Source: Glutamicibacter creatinolyticus (GTDB lineage: Bacteria; Actinomycetota; Actinomycetes; Actinomycetales; Micrococcaceae). Taken from it: 64,000 bases of DNA. Position 1 is the first letter of the stretch. Every line of letters starts with the position of its first letter. The stretch lies in the NCBI RefSeq assembly GCF_006094275.1, contig NZ_CP034412.1, forward strand, positions 310,001 through 374,000, read 5' to 3'. Both the position numbers and the translations under genes were made by a program. The notes under the pieces are model-generated. The model was not told the DNA's origin and ran no database searches. It saw nothing but the letters and a program-made list of their open reading frames with translations. Below are positions 54,582-63,409 of this stretch, piece by piece.

Positions 54582-54983
54582 CTACTGCTGGTACTCGGCC
54601 AGGACCTTATTGCCGATCTTGAAGGCCACGTTCGCCGCCGGGACCGAGCAGTAGATGGCGCTTTGCAGGAACACTTCCTTGATCTGCTCGGGCGTCATCC
54701 CGTTGCGCAGGGCCGCGTGCACGTGCATCTCCAGCTCCTCCCAGTAGCCGCCGGCAATCATGGCCGTCAGGGTGATGGCGCTGCGGGTGGTGCGCGGCAG
54801 GCCCTCGCGGGTCCAGATCGTGCCCCAGGCGTAGCGGGTGATCATTTCCTGGAATTCATCGGTGAACTCGTTCGAGGTGCTGCTGGCCCGGTCCACGTGC
54901 TCGTGGCCGAGCACCTCACGGCGGACCGCCATCCCGGCATCATAGGTGTCCCCGGGCAGGCGCTGTGAATCTGTCATGGTCAA
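54582..54983 (-). CDS. pcaC: 4-Carboxymuconolactone decarboxylase
   Basis: This 133-residue CMD/AhpD-like protein decarboxylates 4-carboxymuconolactone to 3-oxoadipate enol-lactone. Catalytic-pocket residues are in EMHVHAALRNGMTPEQIKEVFLQSAIYCSVPAAN. It is the last gene of the pca operon, 7 bp after pcaD, and is a separate polypeptide here, whereas in some actinobacteria it is fused to PcaD. Confidence 0.93.
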   Translation of the reverse strand: MTMTDSQRLPGDTYDAGMAVRREVLGHEHVDRASSTSNEFTDEFQEMITRYAWGTIWTREGLPRTTRSAITLTAMIAGGYWEELEMHVHAALRNGMTPEQIKEVFLQSAIYCSVPAANVAFKIGNKVLAEYQQ

Positions 54984-54990
54984 ACCTTTG

Positions 54991-55788
54991 CTAGTTGGCG
55001 GTGAAGAAGGCGCTCAGCTGGCGCGCGGTGGCCTGCGGGTCCTCGGCCGGGGCCAGGTGGGCGACGCTCTCAATGATGGCGCAGCGGCCCCGCGGGGCGT
55101 GCTCGGCAATGAACTGGGCATCGGAGGGCGGACAGACCTGGTCATGGGCGCCGTTCAGGGCCAGCAGCGGGTCGGTGAGCCCGGCCAGCTCTTCGCGCAG
55201 GTCGAACCCGGCCAGCGCCCGGCAGACGTGGGCGTAGGAGAAGCGGTCGGCGTCCTGCAGGTTGTGCAGCAGATTGGTGGAGGTGACCGGGTCCTTCTCG
55301 ATGAACCCCGGGGCAAACCAGCGCTGGGCGGAGCCGACCACCATGGTCGGGGTTCCGGCGGCGGCGACCAGGTCGGCCCGTTCGTTCCAGGCCTGCTCCG
55401 TCCCGATCTTGGCCGCCGAGCACACCACCGAGAGCGCCTGGAACGCGCCGGGATGGTCGTGGGCCAGCTGCAGGGCGATGGCCCCGCCCACGGACACCCC
55501 CGCATAGTAGGGCCCGGCCCCCTGGTCGATGACCCCATCCACGCGCAGCGCCTGGATCATGTCCATGACCGCCTGGGCCAGCTCGGTCATGGTGAACGGC
55601 TGCGTGGCCGGCTGGCTCGCACCGTGGCCGGGCAGGTCCCAGGCGATGAGCTGGAAGCCGTCCTTCAGGTGGGGGACGGCCGGGCCCCACAGGTGTAGCG
55701 CGCCGGTACCCAACGACGGGCCCAGGATCAGCGTCGGCAGCGAGGCGTCGAGGTGGAGCAGCGAGGGGGTTAGTTGTGGGACAGCCAT
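54991..55788 (-). CDS. pcaD: 3-Oxoadipate enol-lactonase
   Basis: This 265-residue alpha/beta hydrolase has the nucleophile Ser in GVSVGGAIAL, Asp in LNGAHDQVCPP and His in SVAHLAPAED. It hydrolyses the enol-lactone to 3-oxoadipate. The ATG at 55788 with a GGAAGG site is preferred over the GTG at 55800. Its start overlaps the end of pcaB by 19 bp. Confidence 0.92.
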   Translation of the reverse strand: MAVPQLTPSLLHLDASLPTLILGPSLGTGALHLWGPAVPHLKDGFQLIAWDLPGHGASQPATQPFTMTELAQAVMDMIQALRVDGVIDQGAGPYYAGVSVGGAIALQLAHDHPGAFQALSVVCSAAKIGTEQAWNERADLVAAAGTPTMVVGSAQRWFAPGFIEKDPVTSTNLLHNLQDADRFSYAHVCRALAGFDLREELAGLTDPLLALNGAHDQVCPPSDAQFIAEHAPRGRCAIIESVAHLAPAEDPQATARQLSAFFTAN

Positions 55789-57176
55789 GATTCCTTCCAC
55801 AGGGCGTAATCGGCAAGAACGGTGTCGGTGAAGCGTGCGGCGCTGCCCAGGTAGCCGGCCGGGTCCAGCAGCTCATCAAGCTGCGCGTCGGACAGGTCCG
55901 TGTGGGAGACCTCCAGGCGCAGCAGCTCGCGCAGGCTCACCTGGTCGGTGAGCGAACGGCGCACCAGATCCTGGACGGCGGGCTTGCCGCCCGCAATGAC
56001 CGGGGCCAGCACGGTGGCCAGGCGTTCGGAGAGCACCGCGTCCCCGCCCAGGGCCAGGTTGCGGGCCAGCGCCGATTCGTTGACGCGCAGCCCGTTGGCC
56101 AGCACGTCGGCGTGCTCGGCGCTGCCCACCGCCAGGCGCAGCAGTTCGCGCAGTGCCGGCCATTCGGCGTGCCAGGCGCCATCCGGGCGTTCGTCGGCCG
56201 CGGTGCCGGCGGCGGTGAACAGCGTTCCCACCAGGGCCGGGGCGCTGAGCGCCGCGGTGCGCAGCAGCAGCGAATGCACCGGGTTCTGCTTCTGCGGCAT
56301 GGCCGAGGACCCGCCCTTGCCGGCCTCGCGTGGCTCGGAGAGCTCCCCAATTTCCGGGCGGGAGGCGGTGAGCACATCGGTGCCGAAGGTGCCCAGCGCC
56401 GCGATCACCGTCCCCAGTGCGGAGCCAGCCTGCAGCAGCGGCACACGGTTGGTGTGCCACGGGACCTGCCGGTCCACCAGCTGCAGTTCGGCCGCCATAC
56501 GGCGGACCAGTTCGGCGCTGTCTGGGTGGGTCCTGGGCTGGTCGGCAAGGAACTGGTCCAGGGAGGCCAGCGTGCCCACCGCGCCGCCCCACTGCAGCGC
56601 CAGCGTGTTGGACAGCTCCTGCAGCGCCCGGCCGGCCGAACCCAGCGCGGAAAGCCACGCGGCGGCCCTGTAGCCGAAGGTGGTGGGCAGCGCATGCTGG
56701 GTCAGCGACCTGGCAATGCACGGGGTCCGGGCATAGGTGCGCGCCAGTGCGGCCAGGCCCTCACCCGCCGCATGCAGGTGGGTGGACACCACCTTGATGC
56801 CGCGGGCCAGCAGCAGCATCAGCGCGGAATCGATGATGTCCTGGCTGGTGGCCCCGCGGTGCAGCACCGTGCCGGTGCCCCCAGGCGCGCCGTCCCGGGC
56901 CAGCAACTCGCGCATCATGCCCAGCAGCGGGATCAGCGCGTTCGCTCCGTCCGGGGTCCGCCGCGCCACTTCGGCCAGGTCGTAGCGTTCGGCGCGGGCC
57001 ACGGCGTCCACCGCCGCGGCCTGCTGCGCGGTGCACAGTCCGGCCCCGGCCTGCACCCGCACCCAGGCGGCCTCAACATCAAGCATCGCCTGGACGAAGG
57101 CGGTGTCATCGGCCAGCCGGGCCGCGGCGCCGCCGGCCCACGCCGGGCTGAGCACCCCGTAATCGGCATTAGTCAT
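55770..57176 (-). CDS. pcaB: 3-Carboxy-cis,cis-muconate cycloisomerase
   Basis: This 468-residue fumarase/aspartase-superfamily member has the signature GSSAMPQKQNP near residue 290 and TSQDIIDSALML near 130. It converts 3-carboxymuconate to 4-carboxymuconolactone. It is placed between pcaG and pcaD in the usual order. Confidence 0.93.
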   Translation of the reverse strand: MTNADYGVLSPAWAGGAAARLADDTAFVQAMLDVEAAWVRVQAGAGLCTAQQAAAVDAVARAERYDLAEVARRTPDGANALIPLLGMMRELLARDGAPGGTGTVLHRGATSQDIIDSALMLLLARGIKVVSTHLHAAGEGLAALARTYARTPCIARSLTQHALPTTFGYRAAAWLSALGSAGRALQELSNTLALQWGGAVGTLASLDQFLADQPRTHPDSAELVRRMAAELQLVDRQVPWHTNRVPLLQAGSALGTVIAALGTFGTDVLTASRPEIGELSEPREAGKGGSSAMPQKQNPVHSLLLRTAALSAPALVGTLFTAAGTAADERPDGAWHAEWPALRELLRLAVGSAEHADVLANGLRVNESALARNLALGGDAVLSERLATVLAPVIAGGKPAVQDLVRRSLTDQVSLRELLRLEVSHTDLSDAQLDELLDPAGYLGSAARFTDTVLADYALWKESWLSHN

Positions 57177-57282
57177 CGGTCAACCTCACTTCGGCAATAC
57201 GTTCAACGCCCCGCCGGGGCGGAAGGCCGCGGTGCTTGGGCACCTGCAGCTTCCACCCTAGCGGGGCAGCTTCTCCTGCTTC

Positions 57283-57861
57283 CTAGCTTTCGCGCGGGTA
57301 GGTCAGGAACACGGTCTCGTCCTCACCCTGCAGCCGAATGTCAAAGCGCAGTGATCCGTCCTGTTCCCGGGTGGCGATCAGGGTCTTGCGCCGCTCCTCG
57401 GGCAGCGCCGACAGCAGCGGGTCATTGGCCAGCGCCTCGGTGTCCTCCGGCAGGTAGATGCGGGTGAACAGGCGGTTGAGCAGCCCGCGCGCGAACACGG
57501 TGAGCATGATGAACGGGGCCTTGCCCGCCTCGGTCGCGCCCGGGTTCACGGTGGTGAAGGTGTAGCGGCCCACGTTGTCCACCGCCACCCGGCCCCAGCC
57601 GGTGAACGTGTAGCCGTCGCGCAGCAGCGAACCGTCCTGGGTGGGCACCCGTCCCTGATGGTCCGCCTGCCAGATCTCCAGCATCGAATCCGGGATGGGG
57701 GTGCCCTGCCCATCGGTGATCACCCCGTGCAAGCGCACCGCGTTTGGGTTGGACGGGTGGATCAGTTCGTGGCCCTTGTCGTAGGGCAGTGCGTAGCCGT
57801 AGAACGGGCCGATGGTCTGTCCCGGGGTCGGGACGAGCTTCAGCTCTGGTGCCGGTGCCAT
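57283..57861 (-). CDS. pcaG: Protocatechuate 3,4-dioxygenase alpha subunit
   Basis: This 192-residue intradiol dioxygenase alpha chain carries TPGQTIGPFYGYALPY near the start and the GRYTFTTVNPG core, and lacks the full set of iron ligands, as in PcaG. Its ATG abuts the pcaH stop. It forms heterodimers with PcaH. Confidence 0.93.
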   Translation of the reverse strand: MAPAPELKLVPTPGQTIGPFYGYALPYDKGHELIHPSNPNAVRLHGVITDGQGTPIPDSMLEIWQADHQGRVPTQDGSLLRDGYTFTGWGRVAVDNVGRYTFTTVNPGATEAGKAPFIMLTVFARGLLNRLFTRIYLPEDTEALANDPLLSALPEERRKTLIATREQDGSLRFDIRLQGEDETVFLTYPRES

Positions 57862-58701
57862 TTAGTGGTCCCCCTCTTCGTCTTCCATCCAGGTGCGGTT
57901 GCTGCCGGTGAGCACAATGTCCCAGTTGTAGCCGGTGGCCCACTCATGCGAGGTGATCGAGTGGTCGTAGGTGGCGACCAGCCGGTCGCGGGCCTTCTGG
58001 TCGGTGATCGACTGGTAGATCGGGTCCAGGGAGAACAGCGGGTCACCGGGGAAGTACATCTGGGTGATCATCCGCTGGGTGAAGTCCGTGCCAAACAGCG
58101 AGAAGTGGATGTGCGCCGGACGCCAGGCGTTGTGGTGGTTCTTCCACGGGTACGGTGCCGGCTTGATGGTGGTGAACGTGTACTCGCCATTCGGCCCGGT
58201 GATCGCCCGGCCCACCCCGGTGAAGTTCGGGTCAATCGGGGCCGGGTGCTGGTCGCGCTTGTGGATGTAGCGTCCGGCCGCGTTGGCCTGCCAGACCTCA
58301 ATCAGCTGCCCCGCCACCGGACGGCCGTCCCCGTCCAGTACCCGGCCGGAGACCACGATGCGCTCGCCGATGGGGTCCCCGTTGTGCTGGATGGTCAGGT
58401 CCGATTCCAGGATGTGCACGTCCCGGTCCCCGAAGGCGGGGGAGTGCAGCTCAATGGTTTCCGGATCCGTGTGGTGCAGGTCCTTGGTGGGGTGGCGCAG
58501 CAGGGAGGAACGGTAGGGGGCGAAGTCGATCCGCGGCTGGGTTTCCTCCTTCTTCCCGGCCAGCACCTCCTGCCGGTAGGCCTCATGGATGTCCTGGATT
58601 TCGCTGGTGATGGTTTCCTGCGAGTCGGCGGTGGCGGCAGGATCCAGGACGCGCGGGTTCTCGAACGTCTCATCGGTGGTGTGGTTCGTATCGGTGCTCA
58701 C
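57862..58701 (-). CDS. pcaH: Protocatechuate 3,4-dioxygenase beta subunit
   Basis: This 279-residue catalytic chain holds non-heme Fe(III) ligands: Tyr in AAGRYIHKRDQHP and in APYPWKN, and His in WRPAHIHFS. It cleaves protocatechuate between its hydroxyls. It is the second gene of the operon after pobA. A long N-terminal segment of about 60 residues precedes the conserved region. Confidence 0.95.
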   Translation of the reverse strand: MSTDTNHTTDETFENPRVLDPAATADSQETITSEIQDIHEAYRQEVLAGKKEETQPRIDFAPYRSSLLRHPTKDLHHTDPETIELHSPAFGDRDVHILESDLTIQHNGDPIGERIVVSGRVLDGDGRPVAGQLIEVWQANAAGRYIHKRDQHPAPIDPNFTGVGRAITGPNGEYTFTTIKPAPYPWKNHHNAWRPAHIHFSLFGTDFTQRMITQMYFPGDPLFSLDPIYQSITDQKARDRLVATYDHSITSHEWATGYNWDIVLTGSNRTWMEDEEGDH

Positions 58702-58751
58702 TGCGTGCTCCTTTCAGTGGTCAATGGGCGGGAAGGTGGTGGTTGGGCGGG

Positions 58752-59948
58752 TCAGGCGTGCGGCCAGCCGGTGTAGGACTCGGCCAGGTATTGCTGGCCG
58801 AAGCGCGAAGAGGTCACGGTTTCCAGCTCTCCCAGGGCGCGGCGGGTCATGAACGGGTCGGCGCCCACGGGGGTGTGGAGCATGGAGGTCATCCAGTACG
58901 AAAAGTTCTGGGCCTTCCAGACCCGCTTCAGCGCCAGGTCCGAGTAGCCGGCCAGGAGCCGGTCACTGCCGGTGGTGTAAAACGAGTCGATGGCCTCGAA
59001 CAAGACCTTCACATCCGCGAAGGCCAGGTTCAGGCCCTTCGCCCCGGTGGGCGGGACCGTGTGCCCGGCATCTCCGGCCAGGAACAGCCGGCCGTGGGAG
59101 AGCGGTTCGCGGACAAAGGAGCGGAACCCCAGCACGGTTTTGTCGAAGATTGGCCCGGTCGCCAGCTGGAAGCCATCCGGTCCATCCACCCGCCGCTGCA
59201 GCTCGCTCCAGATCCGGTCCTCGCTCCAGTCATCAACGTTTTCGTTCGGATCGCACTGGAAGTACATGCGCTGCACCGTCTCGGAGCGCTGGGAGATGAG
59301 CGCGAATCCGTGGGGGGAGTTCGCATAGATCAGTTCCGGAGAGGACTTTGGGGCCTGGGTGAGGATGCCGAACCAGGCGAAGGGGTATTCGACCTTGAAG
59401 TCATTGCGCTGGGCTGCCGGCATCTGGCGGCGGGTAAAGGAACGCGACCCGTCGGCGCCCACGATCACGTCAGCGTGCACCTCGAACAGGGTGCCCGCGG
59501 CGTCGGTGAAGCGGAACTTCGGGGTGTCGGTTTCGATGCCCAGGATCTCGGTGACTTCGGCCTCGTAGCGCACGTCCCCACCATCGCGCTTGCGTGCCGC
59601 GGCCAGGTCGATGAAGACCTCGTTTTGGGCGTACAGGGTGACCGTGGCGTCCACCAGGTCGCGGAAATCCAGCGGATGGGACTCGCCGTTGAAGCGCAGG
59701 TCGATGCCGGCGTGCTCGTCGCCCTCGGTCAATACCCGGCCGTTGACCCCGCTGTCGGTCAGCATGGCCACGGCCTGGGCCTCAAGGATGCCAGCGCGGT
59801 GGGTATTGCGGATCGTTTCGTGATCCCGTTTTTCCACCACGATGTTCTCGATGCCTGCCTGGGCCAGCAGATGCGAGAGCATGAGCCCGGCCGGACCGCC
59901 GCCGATGATGCCCACCTGGGTGCGGATGATCCGGGGAGTCTGCGTCAT
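58752..59948 (-). CDS. pobA: 4-Hydroxybenzoate 3-monooxygenase
   Basis: This 398-residue FAD monooxygenase has the Rossmann motif GGGPAGLMLSHLL, DG fingerprint VGADGSRSFTRR and GDAGHTVPPTGAKGLN. It hydroxylates 4-hydroxybenzoate to protocatechuate using NAD(P)H. It heads the pob-pca operon, which suggests coordinated induction by the whole pathway. Confidence 0.94.
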   Translation of the reverse strand: MTQTPRIIRTQVGIIGGGPAGLMLSHLLAQAGIENIVVEKRDHETIRNTHRAGILEAQAVAMLTDSGVNGRVLTEGDEHAGIDLRFNGESHPLDFRDLVDATVTLYAQNEVFIDLAAARKRDGGDVRYEAEVTEILGIETDTPKFRFTDAAGTLFEVHADVIVGADGSRSFTRRQMPAAQRNDFKVEYPFAWFGILTQAPKSSPELIYANSPHGFALISQRSETVQRMYFQCDPNENVDDWSEDRIWSELQRRVDGPDGFQLATGPIFDKTVLGFRSFVREPLSHGRLFLAGDAGHTVPPTGAKGLNLAFADVKVLFEAIDSFYTTGSDRLLAGYSDLALKRVWKAQNFSYWMTSMLHTPVGADPFMTRRALGELETVTSSRFGQQYLAESYTGWPHA

Positions 59949-60083
59949 TGAAGCCTGCCTCAGCGTTCGGGGCCGTGTCTGCCGCTACGCCGATTCTCGG
60001 CGGGCAGGGCGACATGGGTGGGGACAAGAGATTGACTTCAAGAATGCAGTGACGTGGGGAAAAAACACATCATGCTTCTCATT

Positions 60084-60099
60084 GAATAAGAATATTTAT
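60084..60099 (-). promoter_or_regulatory. Possible operator of the pob-pca operon
   Basis: The imperfect palindrome TGAATA-N4-TATTTA lies 136 bp upstream of pobA in an AT-rich patch. IclR-type PobR/PcaU sites are of similar size. Support is weak. Confidence 0.25.
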
Positions 60100-60121
60100 G
60101 GGCAGTGCGTTGGGAAGCCTG

Positions 60122-60169
60122 AAATGCGGCGCCCGCCCCGGGCCGGTCACCCGGGTGGCCGCCGCATTT
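60122..60169 (-). terminator. Terminator of the MFS transporter gene
   Basis: A 10-bp stem (AAATGCGGCG at 60122-60131 with 60160-60169) around a second CCCGGG hairpin, downstream of the MFS stop. Confidence 0.65.
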
Positions 60170-60205
60170 TCAGCATCGGGAAGGTGCGGGACGAATGCTT
60201 CCGTC

Positions 60206-61435
60206 CTAGATGCCCTCGCGCCGGCCGCGCATCAACAGCAGGAGGGTGACGCCCAGCAGCAGCAACATGAAGGCGCCAAAGCCGAGCACCGATGGCGCCA
60301 GCGCAATGAACTGCATCAGTGCGCCAAGCAGCAGGACCGGCACTGACATTCCCAGGTAGCCGGCCAGGAAAATGCCGGCCAGGGCTTCGCCGCGCTGGGC
60401 CGGGGAGGCAATGGAAATGGCGGTGCCGATTCCTGCCTTGAACGACATCCCCGAGCCTGCACCGGCCACCAGTCCGCCAATGACCAGCAGCGCCAGGGAC
60501 GCCACCAGGATGCTGGCGGTCACCAGGAGCAGGCCGATACCCAGGCAGGCCAGACCCGCCGTGGTCTGCCGGTGCAGGCTCCAGCGCGAGGAAACCACCT
60601 GCATCGCGGCAGCCGCGGCAAAGACCACGAAGGCCACGGCGCCGGAGACCACATGGGAGGAGATGGCCAGCTCGCCGGCAATCAAAGCCGGGGCCAGGGA
60701 GGTGAACAGCCCAAACATGGCAAATCCGACAAATGCCATCATCGCCGCGGCCGCAAAGCGCGAATGGGCCTCCGGGGGCACCGAAACCCTTTGTGGCCGA
60801 TATTTCCAGTTGCGATCCACCTGCACGGTTTCCGGGACACGGACCAGTGACAGCAGGCCGAGCAGCAGCAGCGCGGCAAAGACAATGTAGGTGGTGTAGA
60901 GCGGAGCCGGGGCAAACTCCGCCAGCATTCCAGAGACCAAAGGCCCCAGACCCAGCCCGCCGATGTTGGCGGCGGTGGCGATGACCTCGGCCCGGCGCAA
61001 GCCCGTCCCCGGGCGGGAAGTGGCGTGCAGTTCGGTCATGCAGGCGGTCGCGGTCGCGGTCAACATGCCCACCCCAAGGCCCGAGACGAAACGCGCGGTG
61101 AGCAGCCCGGGCAGGTCCTGCCAGAAGATGAAGACGAGTGTGGAGATGAAAACCAGGGCCACGGCGGGCACCAGGATGCGGCGCCGGCCGACACGGTCGG
61201 AGATATGTCCGGCCAGAAACAGGCTCACCACCACGCCGAGGGCGTAGGCGGCAAAGATGAGGGTGACGGTAAAGGAGCTGAACCCTGACCGCTGTTGATA
61301 CAGGACGTAGAGCGGGGCCGGGGCGGAGGCAAAGGCCATCGAGGTCAGGAACGCGAAGGCGACAATCCAAAAGCCGCGGCCGTGCTGCACGGCGGGTGCG
61401 GAGCGGGTTGCCGCGGGGGAAGATGAAACGGGCAT
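60206..61435 (-). CDS. MFS transporter upstream of pobA
   Basis: This 409-residue, 12-helix protein is of the drug/sugar-type MFS (GHISDRVGRRRILVPAV is motif A; GLGVGMLTATATACMTELH follows). The frame can be read from TTG 61471 but ATG 61435 gives a more usual N-terminus. It is divergent from a LysR gene, which probably controls it. Role in aromatic acid export or import is possible from position only. Confidence 0.85.
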   Translation of the reverse strand: MPVSSSPAATRSAPAVQHGRGFWIVAFAFLTSMAFASAPAPLYVLYQQRSGFSSFTVTLIFAAYALGVVVSLFLAGHISDRVGRRRILVPAVALVFISTLVFIFWQDLPGLLTARFVSGLGVGMLTATATACMTELHATSRPGTGLRRAEVIATAANIGGLGLGPLVSGMLAEFAPAPLYTTYIVFAALLLLGLLSLVRVPETVQVDRNWKYRPQRVSVPPEAHSRFAAAAMMAFVGFAMFGLFTSLAPALIAGELAISSHVVSGAVAFVVFAAAAAMQVVSSRWSLHRQTTAGLACLGIGLLLVTASILVASLALLVIGGLVAGAGSGMSFKAGIGTAISIASPAQRGEALAGIFLAGYLGMSVPVLLLGALMQFIALAPSVLGFGAFMLLLLGVTLLLLMRGRREGI

Positions 61436-61515
61436 GAATCCATCATCCGTGGCGGTGTTGATCGCGTCCAACGATAAATGTTGATTGCTTGCATCTTGCT
61501 TGGTGATACTGAAGC

Positions 61516-62406
61516 ATGCAGTTATCCCAGATCCAGTACTTCCTGGCCGTCGCCGAACAGCTGAGCTTCACCCGTGGGGCACAGGAGTTGAACGTGGTCC
61601 AGTCGGCCGTCTCGGCGGGAATCAAGCAGCTTGAACGCGAACTGGGAACCCAGCTTTTCGTCCGTCAGGGGCGCAGCGTTCGCCTGGCTCCCGCGGGGGA
61701 GGCGCTGCTGCCCCGGGCACGGGCCATCCTGGCGGAAGTGGATGGCGCGCGGGATGCAGTCGATGCCGTGGGAGGAATGGTGCGCGGCACGGTGTCGCTG
61801 GGCACCCTGTCCTACCTGGGGGCCTTGGATATGGGGAAGGTGCTGCTGGAGATTCATCGACGGTATCCGGAAGTCGTAGTCAAGCTGCGGCTGACCGTGG
61901 AGGGGACGCGCACCAGTCTGGCTGCTGTGCAGGAGGGAACGCTGAACCTGGCACTGCTCTCGGTCAGTAATCCCCAGGTCGCGGGGATAGCGCTGCATGA
62001 GATCCATGCCGAGCCAATGGTCCTGGTCATCCCGGCGGGGCATCGACTCGCCGGGCGTCAGCAGGTCGACCTTTCGGAAATTGCCGGGGAACAGTACGTG
62101 GACTTCCCCGAAGGTTGGGGAAACCGAACCACCATTGACTCCGCGTTCTCCGCGCAGGGACTGCACCGTAGCGTGCGCACGGAGGTCGTCTCACTGGATT
62201 TCGCGCTGGAGCTTGTCCGGCAGGAGCTGGGTGTCGCCTTTTTGCCGCAGTCCACCGTCGAGCGCTCGGGGACCCAGGGAATCTGGGCGGTGCCGGTGCC
62301 CCTGAAGTGGCGAATTCAGCTGGCCCGCGCCACGAATCGGCAGCCGACCGCCGCCGAAGACGTGGTCATGCGGGCCATCCTTGCCGAAGCACGCAATGCC
62401 AAATAG
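61516..62406 (+). CDS. LysR-family regulator
   Basis: This 296-residue regulator has the LysR helix-turn-helix (SFTRGAQELNVVQSAVSAGIKQLERELGTQLF) and a type 2 periplasmic-binding-like co-inducer domain. It is divergent from the MFS transporter with an 80-bp shared promoter region, and probably activates it. Confidence 0.9.
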   Translation: MQLSQIQYFLAVAEQLSFTRGAQELNVVQSAVSAGIKQLERELGTQLFVRQGRSVRLAPAGEALLPRARAILAEVDGARDAVDAVGGMVRGTVSLGTLSYLGALDMGKVLLEIHRRYPEVVVKLRLTVEGTRTSLAAVQEGTLNLALLSVSNPQVAGIALHEIHAEPMVLVIPAGHRLAGRQQVDLSEIAGEQYVDFPEGWGNRTTIDSAFSAQGLHRSVRTEVVSLDFALELVRQELGVAFLPQSTVERSGTQGIWAVPVPLKWRIQLARATNRQPTAAEDVVMRAILAEARNAK

Positions 62407-62465
62407 ACCGACCAGCCTAGGCAGCATCAAGCCCGTGCGCGCTGTGGGGGAGCCGGCGGCCCGGG

Positions 62466-63215
62466 TTAACCGTCGGCGGCGTAGCCCAGGGCCCGCGAGA
62501 TGCCTCGTGCCGCAGTGCGCAGAGCCATGGCCGCGGCGGGCAGCGTTGCAGAGCCCCGGGGAACCACCACAGCCAACACGGCCGCCGCGTACCCCTGACC
62601 GTCAAGAATCGGGGCCGCCGCCCCGGTGGTCTCGGGATCGATAAAGCCATCGAAGGTGGCGTAGCCGCGGCGTCGGATCTCAGCCAGCTCATGACGCAGC
62701 CGGGGATGGTAGTCGAGGACGGCTTCCTCGTGTCGGCTCAGGTAGTCCTCCAGTACCGGGGCCGGGGAGTAGGCCAGTAGCGCCATGCCCATGGAGGTGC
62801 GGTGGATCGGCATGCGCCCGGCAACGCTGGCCTGATTGACCACCGACCCGGGACGGGAGAGACGCTCAATGACCAGGACGTCATCCTGATGCAGCATCGC
62901 CAGCTGGGTGTTCTGGCCCAGAAGCTGATTGATGTCCTCCATAAAGGGCAGCGCTGCGGTGCGTAGGTCCTGGGTAGCGGCACTGCGGTTGGCCAGCTCC
63001 CACAGCCGCAGCCCCAGTGAAATTTGTCCTTCGTGATCACGCGCCAGCAAACCGTGGCCGACCAGATCCTCAATCAAGCGGTACATGGTGGCGCGGGGAA
63101 TCTGGGCGCGCCGAGCCAGGGCGGCGACCGAAAGCTTCGGGGTCTTGGGGTCAAAGGAATCCAGGATCCGCACAATGCGGTCCAGCATGGAATCCCCACT
63201 GGGCGAGTTGGCCAT
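62466..63215 (-). CDS. IclR-family regulator (PcaR/PobR-like)
   Basis: This 249-residue protein has a winged helix (LSVAALARRAQIPRATMYRLIEDLVGHGLL) and an IclR effector domain (HRTSMGMALLAYSPAP). Its place between the pca block and a PcaK-like permease suggests that it responds to 4-hydroxybenzoate, protocatechuate or 3-oxoadipate. A palindrome overlies the start region. Confidence 0.85.
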   Translation of the reverse strand: MANSPSGDSMLDRIVRILDSFDPKTPKLSVAALARRAQIPRATMYRLIEDLVGHGLLARDHEGQISLGLRLWELANRSAATQDLRTAALPFMEDINQLLGQNTQLAMLHQDDVLVIERLSRPGSVVNQASVAGRMPIHRTSMGMALLAYSPAPVLEDYLSRHEEAVLDYHPRLRHELAEIRRRGYATFDGFIDPETTGAAAPILDGQGYAAAVLAVVVPRGSATLPAAAMALRTAARGISRALGYAADG

Positions 63216-63218
63216 GAA

Positions 63219-63236
63219 TCAACTTTAGTCTGTTGA
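63219..63236. promoter_or_regulatory. Palindrome at the iclR start
   Basis: TCAAC-N8-GTTGA lies 4 bp upstream of the IclR ATG and could serve autorepression. Confidence 0.35.
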
Positions 63237-63327
63237 CGGCAGAGGGAATATTGGCGAACGAGTGGGAGGGGCTGGGAGATGCGCTGGGCATGGTGGGGGA
63301 ACCCGGCAGGTCTCCTAGGGGACGGAA

Positions 63328-63378
63328 TGAGTAAGAGTGTGCCGGGGCCATCCTGTGGCACCGGCACACTCTTACTCA
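63328..63378 (-). terminator. Terminator of the aromatic-acid MFS gene
   Basis: An 18-bp perfect stem (63328-63345 with 63361-63378) lies 32 bp beyond the MFS stop in the minus direction. Confidence 0.88.
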
Positions 63379-63409
63379 ATTGTTGGCCCCGGGATTCGTC
63401 CGTTTGCCG

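Noticed and set aside
61436-61515. LysR T-N11-A boxes between the MFS and LysR genes
   Set aside because: AT-rich segments exist but no repeat was convincing enough to list as a site.
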